Source: an uncultured cyanobacterium (lineage in GTDB: Bacteria > Cyanobacteriota > Cyanobacteriia > PCC-6307 > Cyanobiaceae). Taken from it: a stretch of DNA of 64,000 nt. A program made the translations under genes and the position numbers. Location: assembly GCA_903917565.1 (NCBI GenBank), contig CAIXBB010000001.1, positions 62,001 through 126,000 on the forward strand. Reading direction: 5' to 3'. Each line of letters begins with the position of its first letter. Positions within the stretch are counted from its first letter, which is position 1. The notes under the pieces are model-generated. The model was not told the origin of the DNA, did not search any database, and saw only the letters and a program-made list of their open reading frames with translations. Positions 34,532-43,647 of the stretch are shown piece by piece.

Positions 34532-35694
34532 ACCTCTGGCAGGGACGCCGGATCCCCCTGGCCTGGCTGCTGCTGACCCGACAGCCCATGCGCCTGGCCG
34601 TGGCCCTGGCCGGGATCACCTTCGCCGGGATCCTGATGTTCATGCAGCTGGGCTTCCGGGACGCCCTGTTCGACTCCAGCGTCACGGTGCACAAGCTGTT
34701 CGACACCGATCTGGTGCTGCTCAGCCCCCGCACCAAGAGTTCCATCAGCATGAGTGGCTTCCCCCAGCGACGGCTGGTGCAGGCCATGGCCGATCCCGAC
34801 GTGACCGGCACCACGCCGGTGCACTGGAACCTGCTGCTGTGGCGCAACCCCCAGACCAAGGCGACCAGGTCCATCCTGGCCCTGGGGTTCGAGCCCCGCG
34901 ATCCCCTGTTCATCGATCCGGCCGTCACGGCCCTGGCACCACGCCTCACCCAGAAGGGTCGTGTCCTTTTCGACGACCAGTCCCGGAATGAGTTCGGACC
35001 GGTGGCCAAGTGGTTCCGGCAGGGACGCACCGTGGAGAGCGAGGTGGCTGGAAAGCGGCTGAGGGTGGCGGGTCTGTTCAGCGCCGGTGCCTCCTTCGGC
35101 GCCGACGGAAACATCCTCACGAGCCGGGAAACCTTTCTCAGCCTGCTGCCCAATACCCCCCCCGGGAGCATCGAACTGGGCCTGATCCGCCTGCGTCCCG
35201 GCGCCGATCCCGCACCGGTGATTCAACGTCTGCGCCGCTTGCTGCCGGAGGACGTCAACGTCCTCACCAAGCAGGGCTTCCTCGATCTGGAAATGGACTA
35301 CTGGCGCAGCAGCACCGCCATCGGCTTCATCTTCACCCTGGGCGCCGCCATGGGCTTCATCGTGGGATGCGTGATCGTCTATCAGATTCTTTATTCCGAT
35401 GTCAGCGACCACCTGCCGGAATACGCCACCCTCATGGCCATGGGCTACAGCCTGCTGACCCTCCTCGGTGTGGTGGCCCGGGAGGGCCTGCTGCTGTCGA
35501 TCTTCGGCTATCTGCCCGCCTACGCCGCCGGTCAGGTGCTGTACGCCCTCATCCATGCCGCCACCAAGCTGCCGGTGGCCATGGCCGGTGATCGGGCCAT
35601 CACCGTCTTTCTCATGATCCTGACGATGTGCATGGGCTCGGCGGCGATGGCGATGCGCAAGCTGGGCGACGCCGACCCGGCGGACATTTTCTGA
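34528..35694 (+). CDS. DevC-type ABC transporter permease
   Basis: The 388-residue MacB/FtsX-like permease has one N-terminal span (VALAGITFAGILMFMQLGF), a ~230-residue periplasmic domain starting DALFDSSVTVHKLFDTDLVL, and three C-terminal spans. FILTMCMG-type sequence (MILTMCMGSAAMAMRKLG) lies near the end, with ADPADIF as the terminus. DevC proteins act with DevA and DevB in glycolipid or lipid export in filamentous strains; the cargo in unicellular strains is not settled. It overlaps devB by four bases. Confidence 0.93.
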   Translation: MNLWQGRRIPLAWLLLTRQPMRLAVALAGITFAGILMFMQLGFRDALFDSSVTVHKLFDTDLVLLSPRTKSSISMSGFPQRRLVQAMADPDVTGTTPVHWNLLLWRNPQTKATRSILALGFEPRDPLFIDPAVTALAPRLTQKGRVLFDDQSRNEFGPVAKWFRQGRTVESEVAGKRLRVAGLFSAGASFGADGNILTSRETFLSLLPNTPPGSIELGLIRLRPGADPAPVIQRLRRLLPEDVNVLTKQGFLDLEMDYWRSSTAIGFIFTLGAAMGFIVGCVIVYQILYSDVSDHLPEYATLMAMGYSLLTLLGVVAREGLLLSIFGYLPAYAAGQVLYALIHAATKLPVAMAGDRAITVFLMILTMCMGSAAMAMRKLGDADPADIF

Positions 35695-35712
35695 TCCGAT
35701 GATTCCGAGCCG

Positions 35713-36456
35713 ATGACCACCCTTCACCCCGGTTCTGCCCCCCCCACCATCTCCAAGGGGGATGGCCTCGCCACGGTGTCGGTGCGGGGCCTGAGCCACT
35801 GGTACGGCACCGGCTCCATGGAGCGCCAGGTGCTGCAGGGCATCGACCTGGAGATCCACCCCGGCGAGGTGGTGCTGCTCACGGGGCCCTCCGGCTGCGG
35901 CAAGACCACCCTGCTCACCCTGGTGGGGGCCCTGCGTCAGGTGATGGAGGGATCGGTGCGGGTGCTGGGCTGCGAGCTGAAGGGGTCCAGCCGCCAGGAG
36001 CGCCAGCTGCTGCGCCGCAGCGTTGGCATGATCTTCCAGGGCCACAACCTGCTGCGCTGCCTCACAGCGGAGCAGAACGTGCAGATGGGGGCCGACCTGC
36101 TGCCGGATCTGGGCTACCGCGCCCGCCGCGACCTCTCCCGCGAGTGGCTGCGGGCCGTGGGGCTCTCCGATCACCTCAGCAAGCTCCCCCACGACCTCTC
36201 CGGCGGCCAGAAGCAGCGGGTGGCGATCGCCCGGGCCCTGGCGGCCCATCCCCGCCTGCTGCTGGCCGACGAACCCACCGCCGCCCTCGACAGCCGCACC
36301 GGCAGGGAGGTGGTCGACCTGCTCAAGCGGCTGGCCCGGGACGAAGGCTGCGGTGTGCTGATGGTGACCCACGACCCGCGCATCCTTGATGTGGCCGACC
36401 GGCTGGTGCGGATGGAGGATGGCCGGCTCTGGGCCAGTGATGCCCTGGTCGGTTGA
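35713..36456 (+). CDS. DevA-type ABC transporter ATP-binding protein
   Basis: The 247-residue ATPase has Walker A GPSGCGKTTLLTLVGALR, Q-loop FQGHNLLRCLTAEQNVQMGA, signature LSGGQKQRVAIARAL, Walker B LLLADEPTAALD and switch His THDP. The GHNLLRCLTAEQNV block is typical of DevA. It completes the devB-devC-devA exporter, 18 bases after devC. A later start near GLATVSVRGLSHWYG would remove ~17 residues. A Rho-independent terminator lies after the next small gene. Confidence 0.94.
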   Translation: MTTLHPGSAPPTISKGDGLATVSVRGLSHWYGTGSMERQVLQGIDLEIHPGEVVLLTGPSGCGKTTLLTLVGALRQVMEGSVRVLGCELKGSSRQERQLLRRSVGMIFQGHNLLRCLTAEQNVQMGADLLPDLGYRARRDLSREWLRAVGLSDHLSKLPHDLSGGQKQRVAIARALAAHPRLLLADEPTAALDSRTGREVVDLLKRLARDEGCGVLMVTHDPRILDVADRLVRMEDGRLWASDALVG

Positions 36457-36512
36457 TCCGGGTCGGTTGAGTAGGGTGGGAACTCACAGTCTTTTCGAAG
36501 CGCCGAAGCCCT

Positions 36513-36668
36513 ATGTCCAAACGCAGGAATCTCAAGAAGGAAAAGCAGGAGCGCAACCGGGCCTACGCCCGTAAATTCAAGAAGCGCAAGCTGCGCAACG
36601 ACGGCCGCGGTGAAGGGGCCGGCAACGGCGTGACCGGTACGGCCAACAACGGCGGCGCCGCGGACTGA
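36513..36668 (+). CDS. Small, strongly basic conserved protein (51 aa)
   Basis: The protein has 51 residues, beginning MSKRRNLKKEKQERNRAYAR and continuing KFKKRKLRNDGR, with a Gly/Asn/Ala-rich tail. The basic first half is a familiar short cyanobacterial protein of unknown function. Its charge suggests binding to RNA or the ribosome. It starts 56 bases after devA and is followed by a clear terminator. It is below common gene-prediction length limits. Confidence 0.75.
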   Translation: MSKRRNLKKEKQERNRAYARKFKKRKLRNDGRGEGAGNGVTGTANNGGAAD

Positions 36669-36695
36669 GCACGCCTGTCCGGTCATGGCGGCCCC

Positions 36696-36725
36696 GGGGG
36701 GATTCGAGCGGGATCCCCCCTTTTT
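36696..36725 (+). terminator. Intrinsic terminator
   Basis: A perfect 8-bp stem pairs GGGGGGAT (36696-36703) with ATCCCCCC (36713-36720). The loop is 9 bases and is followed by five T. It lies 28 bases after the stop of the 51-residue gene and ends the devBCA transcript. It is the clearest terminator in the window. Confidence 0.85.
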
Positions 36726-36790
36726 CATGGCCACCAGCTCCGCCCCCTGCTCCGGCTGCTGCCTGCGCTCCCGCAACGCCCCGAACCCCG

Positions 36791-37729
36791 ATGTTCATCA
36801 GCGTCGTCATCCCCACCTACAACCGTCTGCCGATCCTGCGCCAGTGCCTGCAGGCCCTGGAGCGGCAGGAGATGGGCGGTCCCCTGGAGGCCTACGAGGT
36901 GGTGCTGGTGGATGACGGCTCCACCGACGACACGGTGCGCTGGCTCGATGCCCATGCCACGGCCTTCCCCCACCTGCGGTTGATCCGCCAGGACCACGGC
37001 GGACCTGCTGAAGGACGCAACCGGGGCGTGGACGAGGCCCGCGGCGATGTGATCGTCTTCATCGACAGTGACCTGGTGGTGACGGAGACATTCCTGCTGC
37101 ACCACGCCACGGTCCTGGAGCGGGCCTGGAAGGAGAGCGGCGACCGGCTCTGCTTCACCTATGGCGCGGTGATCAACACCCACAATTTCGATGCTCCCAC
37201 CGCGGAGCCCCACAAGCTCAGCGACCTCTCCTGGGCCTATTTCGCCACCGGCAACGTGGCGATCGACCGCCGGGTGCTGGAACAATCGGGTCTGTTCGAT
37301 ACCGGATTCCGACTCTATGGCTGGGAGGACCTGGAGCTCGGGGAACGGCTGCGCCGCATGGGGGTGCGGCTGGTGCGCTGCCCCGAAGCCGTCGGTTACC
37401 ACTGGCATCCGCCCCTGAGCCTGGAGCAGATCCCTGATCTGGTGCGGGTGGAGCGGGAACGGGCCCGCATGGGCCTGGTGTTCTTCCGCAAGCACCCCAC
37501 CTGGCGCGTCCGTTTCATCATCCAGTACACCTGGCTGCACCTGGCGCTGTGGGAGCTGCTCACCCTGGGCGGCCTGATCAATGAACGCAGCCTGCGGCCC
37601 CTGCTGCGCTGGCTGATCCGCCATGGCAAGGCGGGCCTGGCGATGGAGCTGCTGCGGCTGCCCCTCAACCGCTTCGGGGTGCGGGCCCTCCATGCCGAAG
37701 CCCGGCAGCAGGGCCATTTGGTAGGTTGA
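36791..37729 (+). CDS. Family 2 glycosyltransferase
   Basis: The 312-residue GT-A glycosyltransferase shows FISVVIPTYNRLPILRQCLQ, VVLVDDGSTDDT for nucleotide binding, GRNRGVDEARGDVIVFIDSD (DxD-type metal site), and an acceptor region GWEDLELGERLRRMGVRL with the ED motif. It has no signal peptide or clear membrane span. It could act in exopolysaccharide, lipopolysaccharide or glycolipid synthesis; the donor sugar cannot be read from sequence. It stands alone between the terminator and rpsB. Confidence 0.88.
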   Translation: MFISVVIPTYNRLPILRQCLQALERQEMGGPLEAYEVVLVDDGSTDDTVRWLDAHATAFPHLRLIRQDHGGPAEGRNRGVDEARGDVIVFIDSDLVVTETFLLHHATVLERAWKESGDRLCFTYGAVINTHNFDAPTAEPHKLSDLSWAYFATGNVAIDRRVLEQSGLFDTGFRLYGWEDLELGERLRRMGVRLVRCPEAVGYHWHPPLSLEQIPDLVRVERERARMGLVFFRKHPTWRVRFIIQYTWLHLALWELLTLGGLINERSLRPLLRWLIRHGKAGLAMELLRLPLNRFGVRALHAEARQQGHLVG

Positions 37730-37759
37730 TTGCGTAACCCCAACACCGCACACCTGCAT

Positions 37760-37825
37760 GTTTCGGGTGATCCGCTGCCTTTCCTACGGCGCGGCATCCC
37801 TGGCAGGTGGAGGCCAACCCGAAAC
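37760..37825 (+). promoter_or_regulatory. Structured rpsB leader candidate
   Basis: A perfect 9-bp inverted repeat pairs GTTTCGGGT (37760-37768) with ACCCGAAAC (37817-37825). It closes a 66-base element that ends 15 bases before the rpsB ATG. Inside, CTGCC (37775-37779) can pair with GGCAG (37802-37806), or GCCT (37777-37780) with AGGC (37811-37814); these are mutually exclusive. Position and fold suggest autoregulation by ribosomal protein S2. Confidence 0.5.
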
Positions 37826-37840
37826 CCCCCTACAACCAAA

Positions 37841-38557
37841 ATGGCTGTCGTCACTCTTTCCGAGATGATGGAAGCTGGTGCCCACTTCGGACACCAGACC
37901 CGTCGCTGGAATCCCAAGATGTCGCGCTACATCTATTGCGCGCGCAACGGAGTCCACATCATCGATCTCGTGCAGACTGCCGTCTGCATGAATAACGCCT
38001 ACAAATGGACCCGCAGTGCCGCCCGCAGCGGCAAGCGCTTCCTGTTCGTCGGCACCAAGAAGCAGGCCTCCGAGGTGATCGCCCAGGAAGCCGCCCGCTG
38101 TGGCGCCTCCTACGTCAACCAGCGCTGGTTGGGCGGCATGCTCACCAACTGGAGCACGATGCGCGCCCGCATCGACCGGCTCAAGGACCTGGAGCGCATG
38201 GAGTCCTCCGGCGCCATCGCCATGCGCCCCAAGAAGGAAGCGGCCGTCCTGCGCCGGGAACTCGACCGTCTGCAGAAATATCTCGGCGGCCTGAAGAACA
38301 TGCGTCGCCTGCCCGATGTGGTGGTGCTGGTGGATCAGCGCCGCGAGACGAACGCCGTGCTCGAGTGCCGCAAGCTCGACATTCCGCTCGTGTCGATGCT
38401 CGACACCAACTGCGATCCTGATCTCTGCGACGTCCCCATTCCCTGCAATGACGACGCCGTGCGCTCCGTGCAACTGGTGCTGGGCCGGCTGGCGGATGCC
38501 ATCAACGAAGGCCGCCATGGAGCCCAGGATCAGCGCAGCGGCGACGACGACGCCTGA
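37841..38557 (+). CDS. rpsB: 30S ribosomal protein S2
   Basis: S2 binds the 30S head-body junction and is required for S1 recruitment. The 238-residue protein has the conserved [66 protein letters not shown] and the C-terminal [20 protein letters not shown]. The start ATG 37841 follows a leader with a long inverted repeat. tsf follows after 38 bases, the universal rpsB-tsf order. Confidence 0.98.
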   Translation: MAVVTLSEMMEAGAHFGHQTRRWNPKMSRYIYCARNGVHIIDLVQTAVCMNNAYKWTRSAARSGKRFLFVGTKKQASEVIAQEAARCGASYVNQRWLGGMLTNWSTMRARIDRLKDLERMESSGAIAMRPKKEAAVLRRELDRLQKYLGGLKNMRRLPDVVVLVDQRRETNAVLECRKLDIPLVSMLDTNCDPDLCDVPIPCNDDAVRSVQLVLGRLADAINEGRHGAQDQRSGDDDA

Positions 38558-38595
38558 GCCCTTCCCTCCTTTCCGACCTCCCTCCCTCCCCACCC

Positions 38596-39255
38596 ATGGC
38601 TGAGATCACAGCGAAGCTCGTCAAGGAACTGCGCGACAAGACCGGCGCGGGCATGATGGACTGCAAGAAGGCCCTCACCGAGTCCGGTGGGGATGCCACC
38701 AAGGCCGCCGAATGGCTGCGCCAGAAGGGCATCGCCACCGCCGAGAAGAAGGCCGGCCGCACGGCGGCCGAAGGGTCCGTCGGCAGCTACATCCACACCG
38801 GTGCCCGTGTCGGCGTGCTGGTGGAGGTGAACTGCGAGACCGATTTCGTCGCCCGGGGCGAGCTCTTCCAGGAGTTGGTTCGCAATGTGGCGATGCAGAT
38901 CGCGGCCTGCCCCAACGTGGAATACGTCACCACCGATGACATCCCCCCCGACGTGGCGGAGCGGGAAAGGTCCATTGAGATGGGTCGTGATGATCTCACC
39001 GGTAAGAAGGAGGAGATGAAGGTCAAGATCGTGGCCGGGCGCATCGGCAAGCGCCTCAAGGAAATGGCCCTGATGGACCAGCCCTTCATCCGCGACAACA
39101 CCCTGACGGTGGGTGAAATGGTCAAGTCGGCCGCCGGCAAGACCGGCGAGAACATCCGTGTGCGCCGTTTCACCCGCTACACCCTCGGCGAGGGGATCGA
39201 GGTGGAGCAGTCCGACTTCGCCGCGGAAGTGGCGGCGATGGGCTCGGCGGCCTGA
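38596..39255 (+). CDS. tsf: Translation elongation factor Ts
   Basis: EF-Ts exchanges GDP for GTP on EF-Tu. The 219-residue protein is the short cyanobacterial form. It has the UBA-like N-terminus with [20 protein letters not shown], the TDFVAR motif ([16 protein letters not shown]) that contacts EF-Tu, and C-terminal [20 protein letters not shown]. It is cotranscribed with rpsB. An acidic hypothetical gene follows after 10 bases, probably in the same transcript. Confidence 0.98.
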   Translation: MAEITAKLVKELRDKTGAGMMDCKKALTESGGDATKAAEWLRQKGIATAEKKAGRTAAEGSVGSYIHTGARVGVLVEVNCETDFVARGELFQELVRNVAMQIAACPNVEYVTTDDIPPDVAERERSIEMGRDDLTGKKEEMKVKIVAGRIGKRLKEMALMDQPFIRDNTLTVGEMVKSAAGKTGENIRVRRFTRYTLGEGIEVEQSDFAAEVAAMGSAA

Positions 39256-39265
39256 GCCGGAGCCG

Positions 39266-40387
39266 TTGAGCGAACCGTCCGACGCGATCGATCTGCCGGG
39301 TCAGCTGCAAGAGCTGACCCAGCAACTGGCGCAGTCCAACCCGGAGCTCTATCGCCATTTCGCCCTCTACCTCCAGGTACTTCGCCAGGTGTTGCCCCAG
39401 CGGGTGCAGCAGGCCTGCTTCCATCTCGCCACCCAGATTCACCCGCAGCGCTACGCGGCCCTGCCAGCGGAGCGCCGGCGTCTGCTGCTGTCTCAGATCG
39501 AGGAGCTGGTGAACCGTTGCTCCAGCCGGCTCACGGTGGAGCAGCTGGTGATCCTTGCCGCCCAGATGTCCAAGGAGCGACAGCGGCGCGAACGTCACGA
39601 GAGACAGCAGCTCCTGGAGGACCTCTCCTGGGATGGGGAGTCCCCCGGCAGCCCCACGGAGCCTGATCACCTTCCGCCCGGGTCCGTCCAGATCGCCCTG
39701 GCCCCGCCCCTGACCGGTGGCTCCTTCCTCTGGGGGGCGCTGGGCCGTGAGGCTGGCGCCCCTGGGGCGGATGGGGGTGACGGGGACGACGGGACGGACC
39801 ATGAGGAGGAGGACGACGACGAGAATGAACCGACAGACGATCGGTTTGTTCTGGCTCTGACGGCAGAGGGCGAAGCCTCGCCGACCCCTGCCGAGACGGC
39901 CGTGACAGGGGAGGCATCCCTGTGGCAGGTGGGCCGGCTACCGGAGGATCCCGAGGAGGTGCTCCGCTGGATGGACGGCATGGAAATGGCCCTGGGCCGG
40001 CGGCTCCGCAATCTGTCCCATGCCATCAATGTGGAGTTGTTGCGGGGCGGCGTGAGCCGCAGCCTGCTGCCGGTGAGCCTGCTCGATGCGGTCCTGGACG
40101 GGCAGCTGGAGACCATGGCCGCCCCCGCCAACCTGATGCGACTGCCCCTTCCCTTCAGTCCCAGCCGTTCCACCCAACCCCACACCATGGCGGTGTTGCT
40201 GCGGGGCGTGGAACTGGAGCTGGAGGAACCCCGCCTGCGATCATGCCGGCGGCGGCTCCAGCAGCATCGCCAGGAGGTTCGCAGAATGGCCCAGCAGTTC
40301 CGTCGCCTGCAACGGCGGTTACGGATCCATCAGGCTGAACAGCTTTGGCTGCAGGACATCCGCCCCACCCAGAGTCCGAGCGACTGA
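39266..40387 (+). CDS. Conserved cyanobacterial hypothetical protein between tsf and recG
   Basis: The protein has ~373 residues from TTG 39266, the first start after tsf. The N-terminal ~120 residues are helical (LQELTQQLAQSNPELYRHFA, LPAERRRLLLSQIEELVNRC). A strongly acidic low-complexity stretch (EEEDDDENEPTDD) follows. A second helical domain (~215-373) ends in an Arg-rich coiled coil (RRRLQQHRQEVRRMAQQFRR). There is no signal peptide. I know it only as a hypothetical protein of picocyanobacteria. Its place between tsf and recG gives no clear function. Confidence 0.75.
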   Translation: MSEPSDAIDLPGQLQELTQQLAQSNPELYRHFALYLQVLRQVLPQRVQQACFHLATQIHPQRYAALPAERRRLLLSQIEELVNRCSSRLTVEQLVILAAQMSKERQRRERHERQQLLEDLSWDGESPGSPTEPDHLPPGSVQIALAPPLTGGSFLWGALGREAGAPGADGGDGDDGTDHEEEDDDENEPTDDRFVLALTAEGEASPTPAETAVTGEASLWQVGRLPEDPEEVLRWMDGMEMALGRRLRNLSHAINVELLRGGVSRSLLPVSLLDAVLDGQLETMAAPANLMRLPLPFSPSRSTQPHTMAVLLRGVELELEEPRLRSCRRRLQQHRQEVRRMAQQFRRLQRRLRIHQAEQLWLQDIRPTQSPSD

Positions 40388-40410
40388 CCGGGCCCTCCGC
40401 CGGGGACGGG

Positions 40411-42900
40411 ATGGACGCGAACGCGCTGGAGGCCGTCGACGCCTGGTGCACCCCCCTGCAACTGGCCTGTCGCCTGGAGGCCGAAGGCGGTTTTGGCGAT
40501 CTCCAGGGACGGCGGGCCCGCTTCAGCGGCTTCGTTGGCGCCACCCTCGCCGCTGCGGTGGAGAGACTCGAGTTCGCCGAGCGCCAGCAGCTGGCCGCCC
40601 TGGCGATGGATTTCGGTGGCTACGGCGGCCTTGCCCTGGGGGCCCGCCAGTCGCTGGTGTGCCGGTTGCGGCAGACCCTGCACGAGCTGCGCCAGCGCCG
40701 GAGGGAGGTCCTGCCGGTGGCTCCCCCCCGCCTGCGTCTGGTGCCGCCCACCTCAGCGGCGAGCGCGGACACCAGGGGGGGGACGGTCCGTCTCACGGCC
40801 CAGACCCCCCTGGCGGAGGTGGCTGGCATCGGGCCGAAGACCGCCACCCGTCTTGCCGCGCTCGGCCTGCTGGTGGTGCGCGACCTGGTGCACCACTACC
40901 CCCGCGACTATCTCGATTACGCCCATCTGGTGCGGATTGTCGCCCTGGAGCCGGGGCGGACCGCCACCATCGTGGCCACGGTGCGCCGCTGCCATGCCTT
41001 CGGCAGTCCCCGCAACCCCAATCTGGCGATCCTGGAACTGCATCTCCAGGACGTCACGGGTCGCCTGAAGGTGACCCGCTTCTTCGCGGGCCGCCGTTTC
41101 AGCAGCCCCGGCTGGTTGAAGGCCCAGCAGCGTCTCTACCCGGTGGGGGCCACGGTGGCCGTGAGCGGCCTGGTGAAGGAGAGTCCCTATGGCCCCTGTT
41201 TCGGCGATCCCCTGCTGGAGGTGCTGGAGGCCCCCGGGGCGCCGGTGCGGTCGGAGCAGATCGGACGCTTCGTGCCCGTCTATGCCCTCACCGAGGGCCT
41301 CAGCGGCGAGAGCCTCGCTCGGTCCATCGCCCTGGTGCTGCCCTCGGCGGGCCGCTGGCCCGATCCCCTGCCGGAACCCCTGCGGCTGGAGCTGGGCCTG
41401 GTGCGCCGCGGCGAGGCCCTCCAGGGCCTGCACCGCCCCGCCGACCGGGAGGAGCTGCAGCGCTGTCGCCGGCGCCTGGTGTTCGACGAGTTCCTGCTGC
41501 TGCAGCTGGCCCTGGGCCAGCGGCGCGAGCGCCTGCGCCGCTCACCGGCTCCTCCGTTGCTGCTGCCCAGCGGCGGGGAGGATCTGGTGAGCCGTTTCCT
41601 CGACCTGCTGCCCTTTCCCCTCACCGGGGCCCAGAACCGGGTGCTGGCGGAGATCCGCTCCGACATGGAGCGGCCCCAGCCCATGGCCCGGCTGGTCCAG
41701 GGCGATGTGGGAAGTGGCAAGACGGTGGTGGCCCTGGCGTCCCTGCTCGGGGCCATCCAGGCCGGCTGCCAGGGGGCACTGATGGCGCCCACCGAGGTGC
41801 TGGCCGCCCAGCACTTTCACAAGCTGGCCGGGTGGCTGCCCCAGCTCAACGTCAGCCTCGAGCTGCTCACCGGCTCCACCCCCGCCCGCCGCCGCCGCCA
41901 GTTGCTGCAGGATCTCGCCAATGGCCAGGTGAACCTGCTGGTGGGCACCCACGCCCTGCTCGAGGATCCGGTGCAGTTCGACCGCCTCGGCCTGGTGGTG
42001 GTGGACGAACAGCACCGCTTCGGCGTCCGCCAGCGCAACCGGCTCCTGGCCAAGGGGCTCCAGCCCCACCTGCTCACCATGACCGCCACCCCGATCCCCC
42101 GCACCCTGGCCCTCTCGATCCATGGCGATCTGGATATCAGCCAGATCGATGAACTGCCGCCCGGCCGTACCCCGATCCGCACCCGGTTGCTGCGGGGATC
42201 GGAGCGGCCCAGCGCCTGGGAGCTCGTGCGCCAGGAGGTGGCGAAGGGCCAGCGGGCCTACGTGGTGCTGCCCCTGGTGGAGGAATCGGAGAAGCTGGAT
42301 CTCCGCTCCGCCGTGGAGGTGCACCGCCACCTCGATGAGGAGGAGTTCCCCTCCCTTGCGGTGGGACTGCTGCACGGGCGCATGACCGGCGAGGAGAAAC
42401 AGCGTGCCATCAGCGCTTTCCAGGAGGGTCGCTCCCAGGTGCTGGTCTCCACCACCGTGGTGGAGGTGGGGGTCGACGTGCCGGAGGCGAGCGTGATGGT
42501 GATCGAGCATGCCGAGCGCTTCGGCCTGGCCCAGCTGCACCAGCTGCGGGGACGGGTCGGCCGGGGTGCGGCCGCCTCCCATTGCCTGCTGCTGCACGAG
42601 GGCGACAACGCCTCGGCCCGCCAACGGCTGGAGCTGCTGGCCCGCAGCAGCGATGGCTTCGAGATCGCCGAGATGGACCTGCGGCTGCGGGGCCCCGGCC
42701 AGGTGCTCGGCACCCGCCAGTCGGGGCTCCCGGACCTGGCCCTGGCCAGCCTCAGCGACGACGGTGCCGTGCTGGAGGAGGCCCGCCTGGCGGCCCGGCG
42801 GATCCTGGCGGAGGATCCCGCCCTGGAGCGCCACCCGGACCTGCGCGAGGCCCTCGACGCCCAGCGCCGACGCTCGGTGGAGGCGGCCCAGTTGAATTGA
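40411..42900 (+). CDS. recG: ATP-dependent DNA helicase RecG
   Basis: RecG remodels stalled forks and branched DNA. The 829-residue protein carries a ~120-residue N-terminal extension common in cyanobacteria. Next comes the wedge domain with the helix-hairpin-helix-like AEVAGIGPKTATRLAALGLL and OB fold. The helicase core has GDVGSGKTVVALASLLGAI (from residue ~431), DEQH (~532), TATPIPRTLA and QLRGRVGRG. ATG 40411 is preferred; an upstream GTG overlaps the preceding gene. It is the largest gene in the window. Confidence 0.96.
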   Translation: MDANALEAVDAWCTPLQLACRLEAEGGFGDLQGRRARFSGFVGATLAAAVERLEFAERQQLAALAMDFGGYGGLALGARQSLVCRLRQTLHELRQRRREVLPVAPPRLRLVPPTSAASADTRGGTVRLTAQTPLAEVAGIGPKTATRLAALGLLVVRDLVHHYPRDYLDYAHLVRIVALEPGRTATIVATVRRCHAFGSPRNPNLAILELHLQDVTGRLKVTRFFAGRRFSSPGWLKAQQRLYPVGATVAVSGLVKESPYGPCFGDPLLEVLEAPGAPVRSEQIGRFVPVYALTEGLSGESLARSIALVLPSAGRWPDPLPEPLRLELGLVRRGEALQGLHRPADREELQRCRRRLVFDEFLLLQLALGQRRERLRRSPAPPLLLPSGGEDLVSRFLDLLPFPLTGAQNRVLAEIRSDMERPQPMARLVQGDVGSGKTVVALASLLGAIQAGCQGALMAPTEVLAAQHFHKLAGWLPQLNVSLELLTGSTPARRRRQLLQDLANGQVNLLVGTHALLEDPVQFDRLGLVVVDEQHRFGVRQRNRLLAKGLQPHLLTMTATPIPRTLALSIHGDLDISQIDELPPGRTPIRTRLLRGSERPSAWELVRQEVAKGQRAYVVLPLVEESEKLDLRSAVEVHRHLDEEEFPSLAVGLLHGRMTGEEKQRAISAFQEGRSQVLVSTTVVEVGVDVPEASVMVIEHAERFGLAQLHQLRGRVGRGAAASHCLLLHEGDNASARQRLELLARSSDGFEIAEMDLRLRGPGQVLGTRQSGLPDLALASLSDDGAVLEEARLAARRILAEDPALERHPDLREALDAQRRRSVEAAQLN

Positions 42901-42933
42901 TCCACAGATCAGCCGCGCCCGGTCCACCGCCCC

Positions 42934-43647
42934 ATGCCCCCCCTGCGCCCCTGGAGTCCGATCCCCATCGAGGACGCTGGCGAGCCCCTCGTCGACCTGC
43001 CGCCGCGGCTGTGGCGGCTGGAGCCCCATCCGTATCAGGCCCTGGGGGCGCCCTATGGCAGTGGCGCCAGTCCATTCCGGCTGCGCCGGGCGGTGATCAC
43101 CCGGCTGGAGACGGCCCAGGCCCTGCTCCAGCAGCAACGGCCCCAGTGGCGGCTGGCCATCTTCGACGCCTGGCGCCCCATCGCCGTTCAGGCGTTCATG
43201 GTTCGCCAGGCCTTCCGTCGGGCCTGCCTGCAGCGGGGCCTCGATCCCGATGCCGGCGGGGCCGCCCAGGCGGCCACGTCCGCGGAGGTGGATCGCTTCT
43301 GGGCGCCGCCGAGCCCCGATCCGGCCACCCCGCCCCCCCACAGCACCGGCGCCGCGGTGGATCTCACCCTGGCCGATGCCACGGGCCGGCCCCTGGCGAT
43401 GGGGGGGGAGATCGACGCGATCGGGGCGATCTCCGAGCCCGACCACTACGCCGGCGCCGCCCCGGGCAGTGAGGGTGCCGGCTGGCACGCCCAGCGCCGC
43501 CTGCTGGCCGACGTGATGGGCGCGGCTGGGTTCGTCCAGCACCCGAATGAGTGGTGGCACTTCAGCTACGGTGACCAGCTCTGGGCCTGGGGCTGCCAGG
43601 AACCGCAGGCGCTCTATGGCGCCGTCGCCGATGCCGGGGATGGCTGA
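42934..43647 (+). CDS. VanX-type D-Ala-D-Ala dipeptidase (M15)
   Basis: The 237-residue M15D peptidase shows the zinc motif PHSTGAAVDLTL (SxHxxGxAxD) and EWWHFSYGDQ, with Glu as catalytic base and His as third ligand. FDAWRPIAVQAFM carries the conserved Arg. VanX-like enzymes hydrolyse free D-Ala-D-Ala, here probably for cell-wall recycling and not vancomycin resistance, since no vanHA is present. It has no signal peptide, so it acts in the cytoplasm. The last 34 bases overlap the convergent gene. Confidence 0.9.
   Translation: MPPLRPWSPIPIEDAGEPLVDLPPRLWRLEPHPYQALGAPYGSGASPFRLRRAVITRLETAQALLQQQRPQWRLAIFDAWRPIAVQAFMVRQAFRRACLQRGLDPDAGGAAQAATSAEVDRFWAPPSPDPATPPPHSTGAAVDLTLADATGRPLAMGGEIDAIGAISEPDHYAGAAPGSEGAGWHAQRRLLADVMGAAGFVQHPNEWWHFSYGDQLWAWGCQEPQALYGAVADAGDG

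Noticed and set aside
41542-43560. 672-residue minus-strand open frame opposite recG
   Set aside because: It is antisense to the RecG helicase motifs and has no recognisable domain; the composition is that of a GC shadow.
42934-43647. VanX-like gene, with the VanY-like gene at 54231, as a vancomycin resistance locus
   Set aside because: The genes are 11 kb apart, no VanH or VanA ligase is present, and such M15 peptidases occur commonly in cell-wall recycling.
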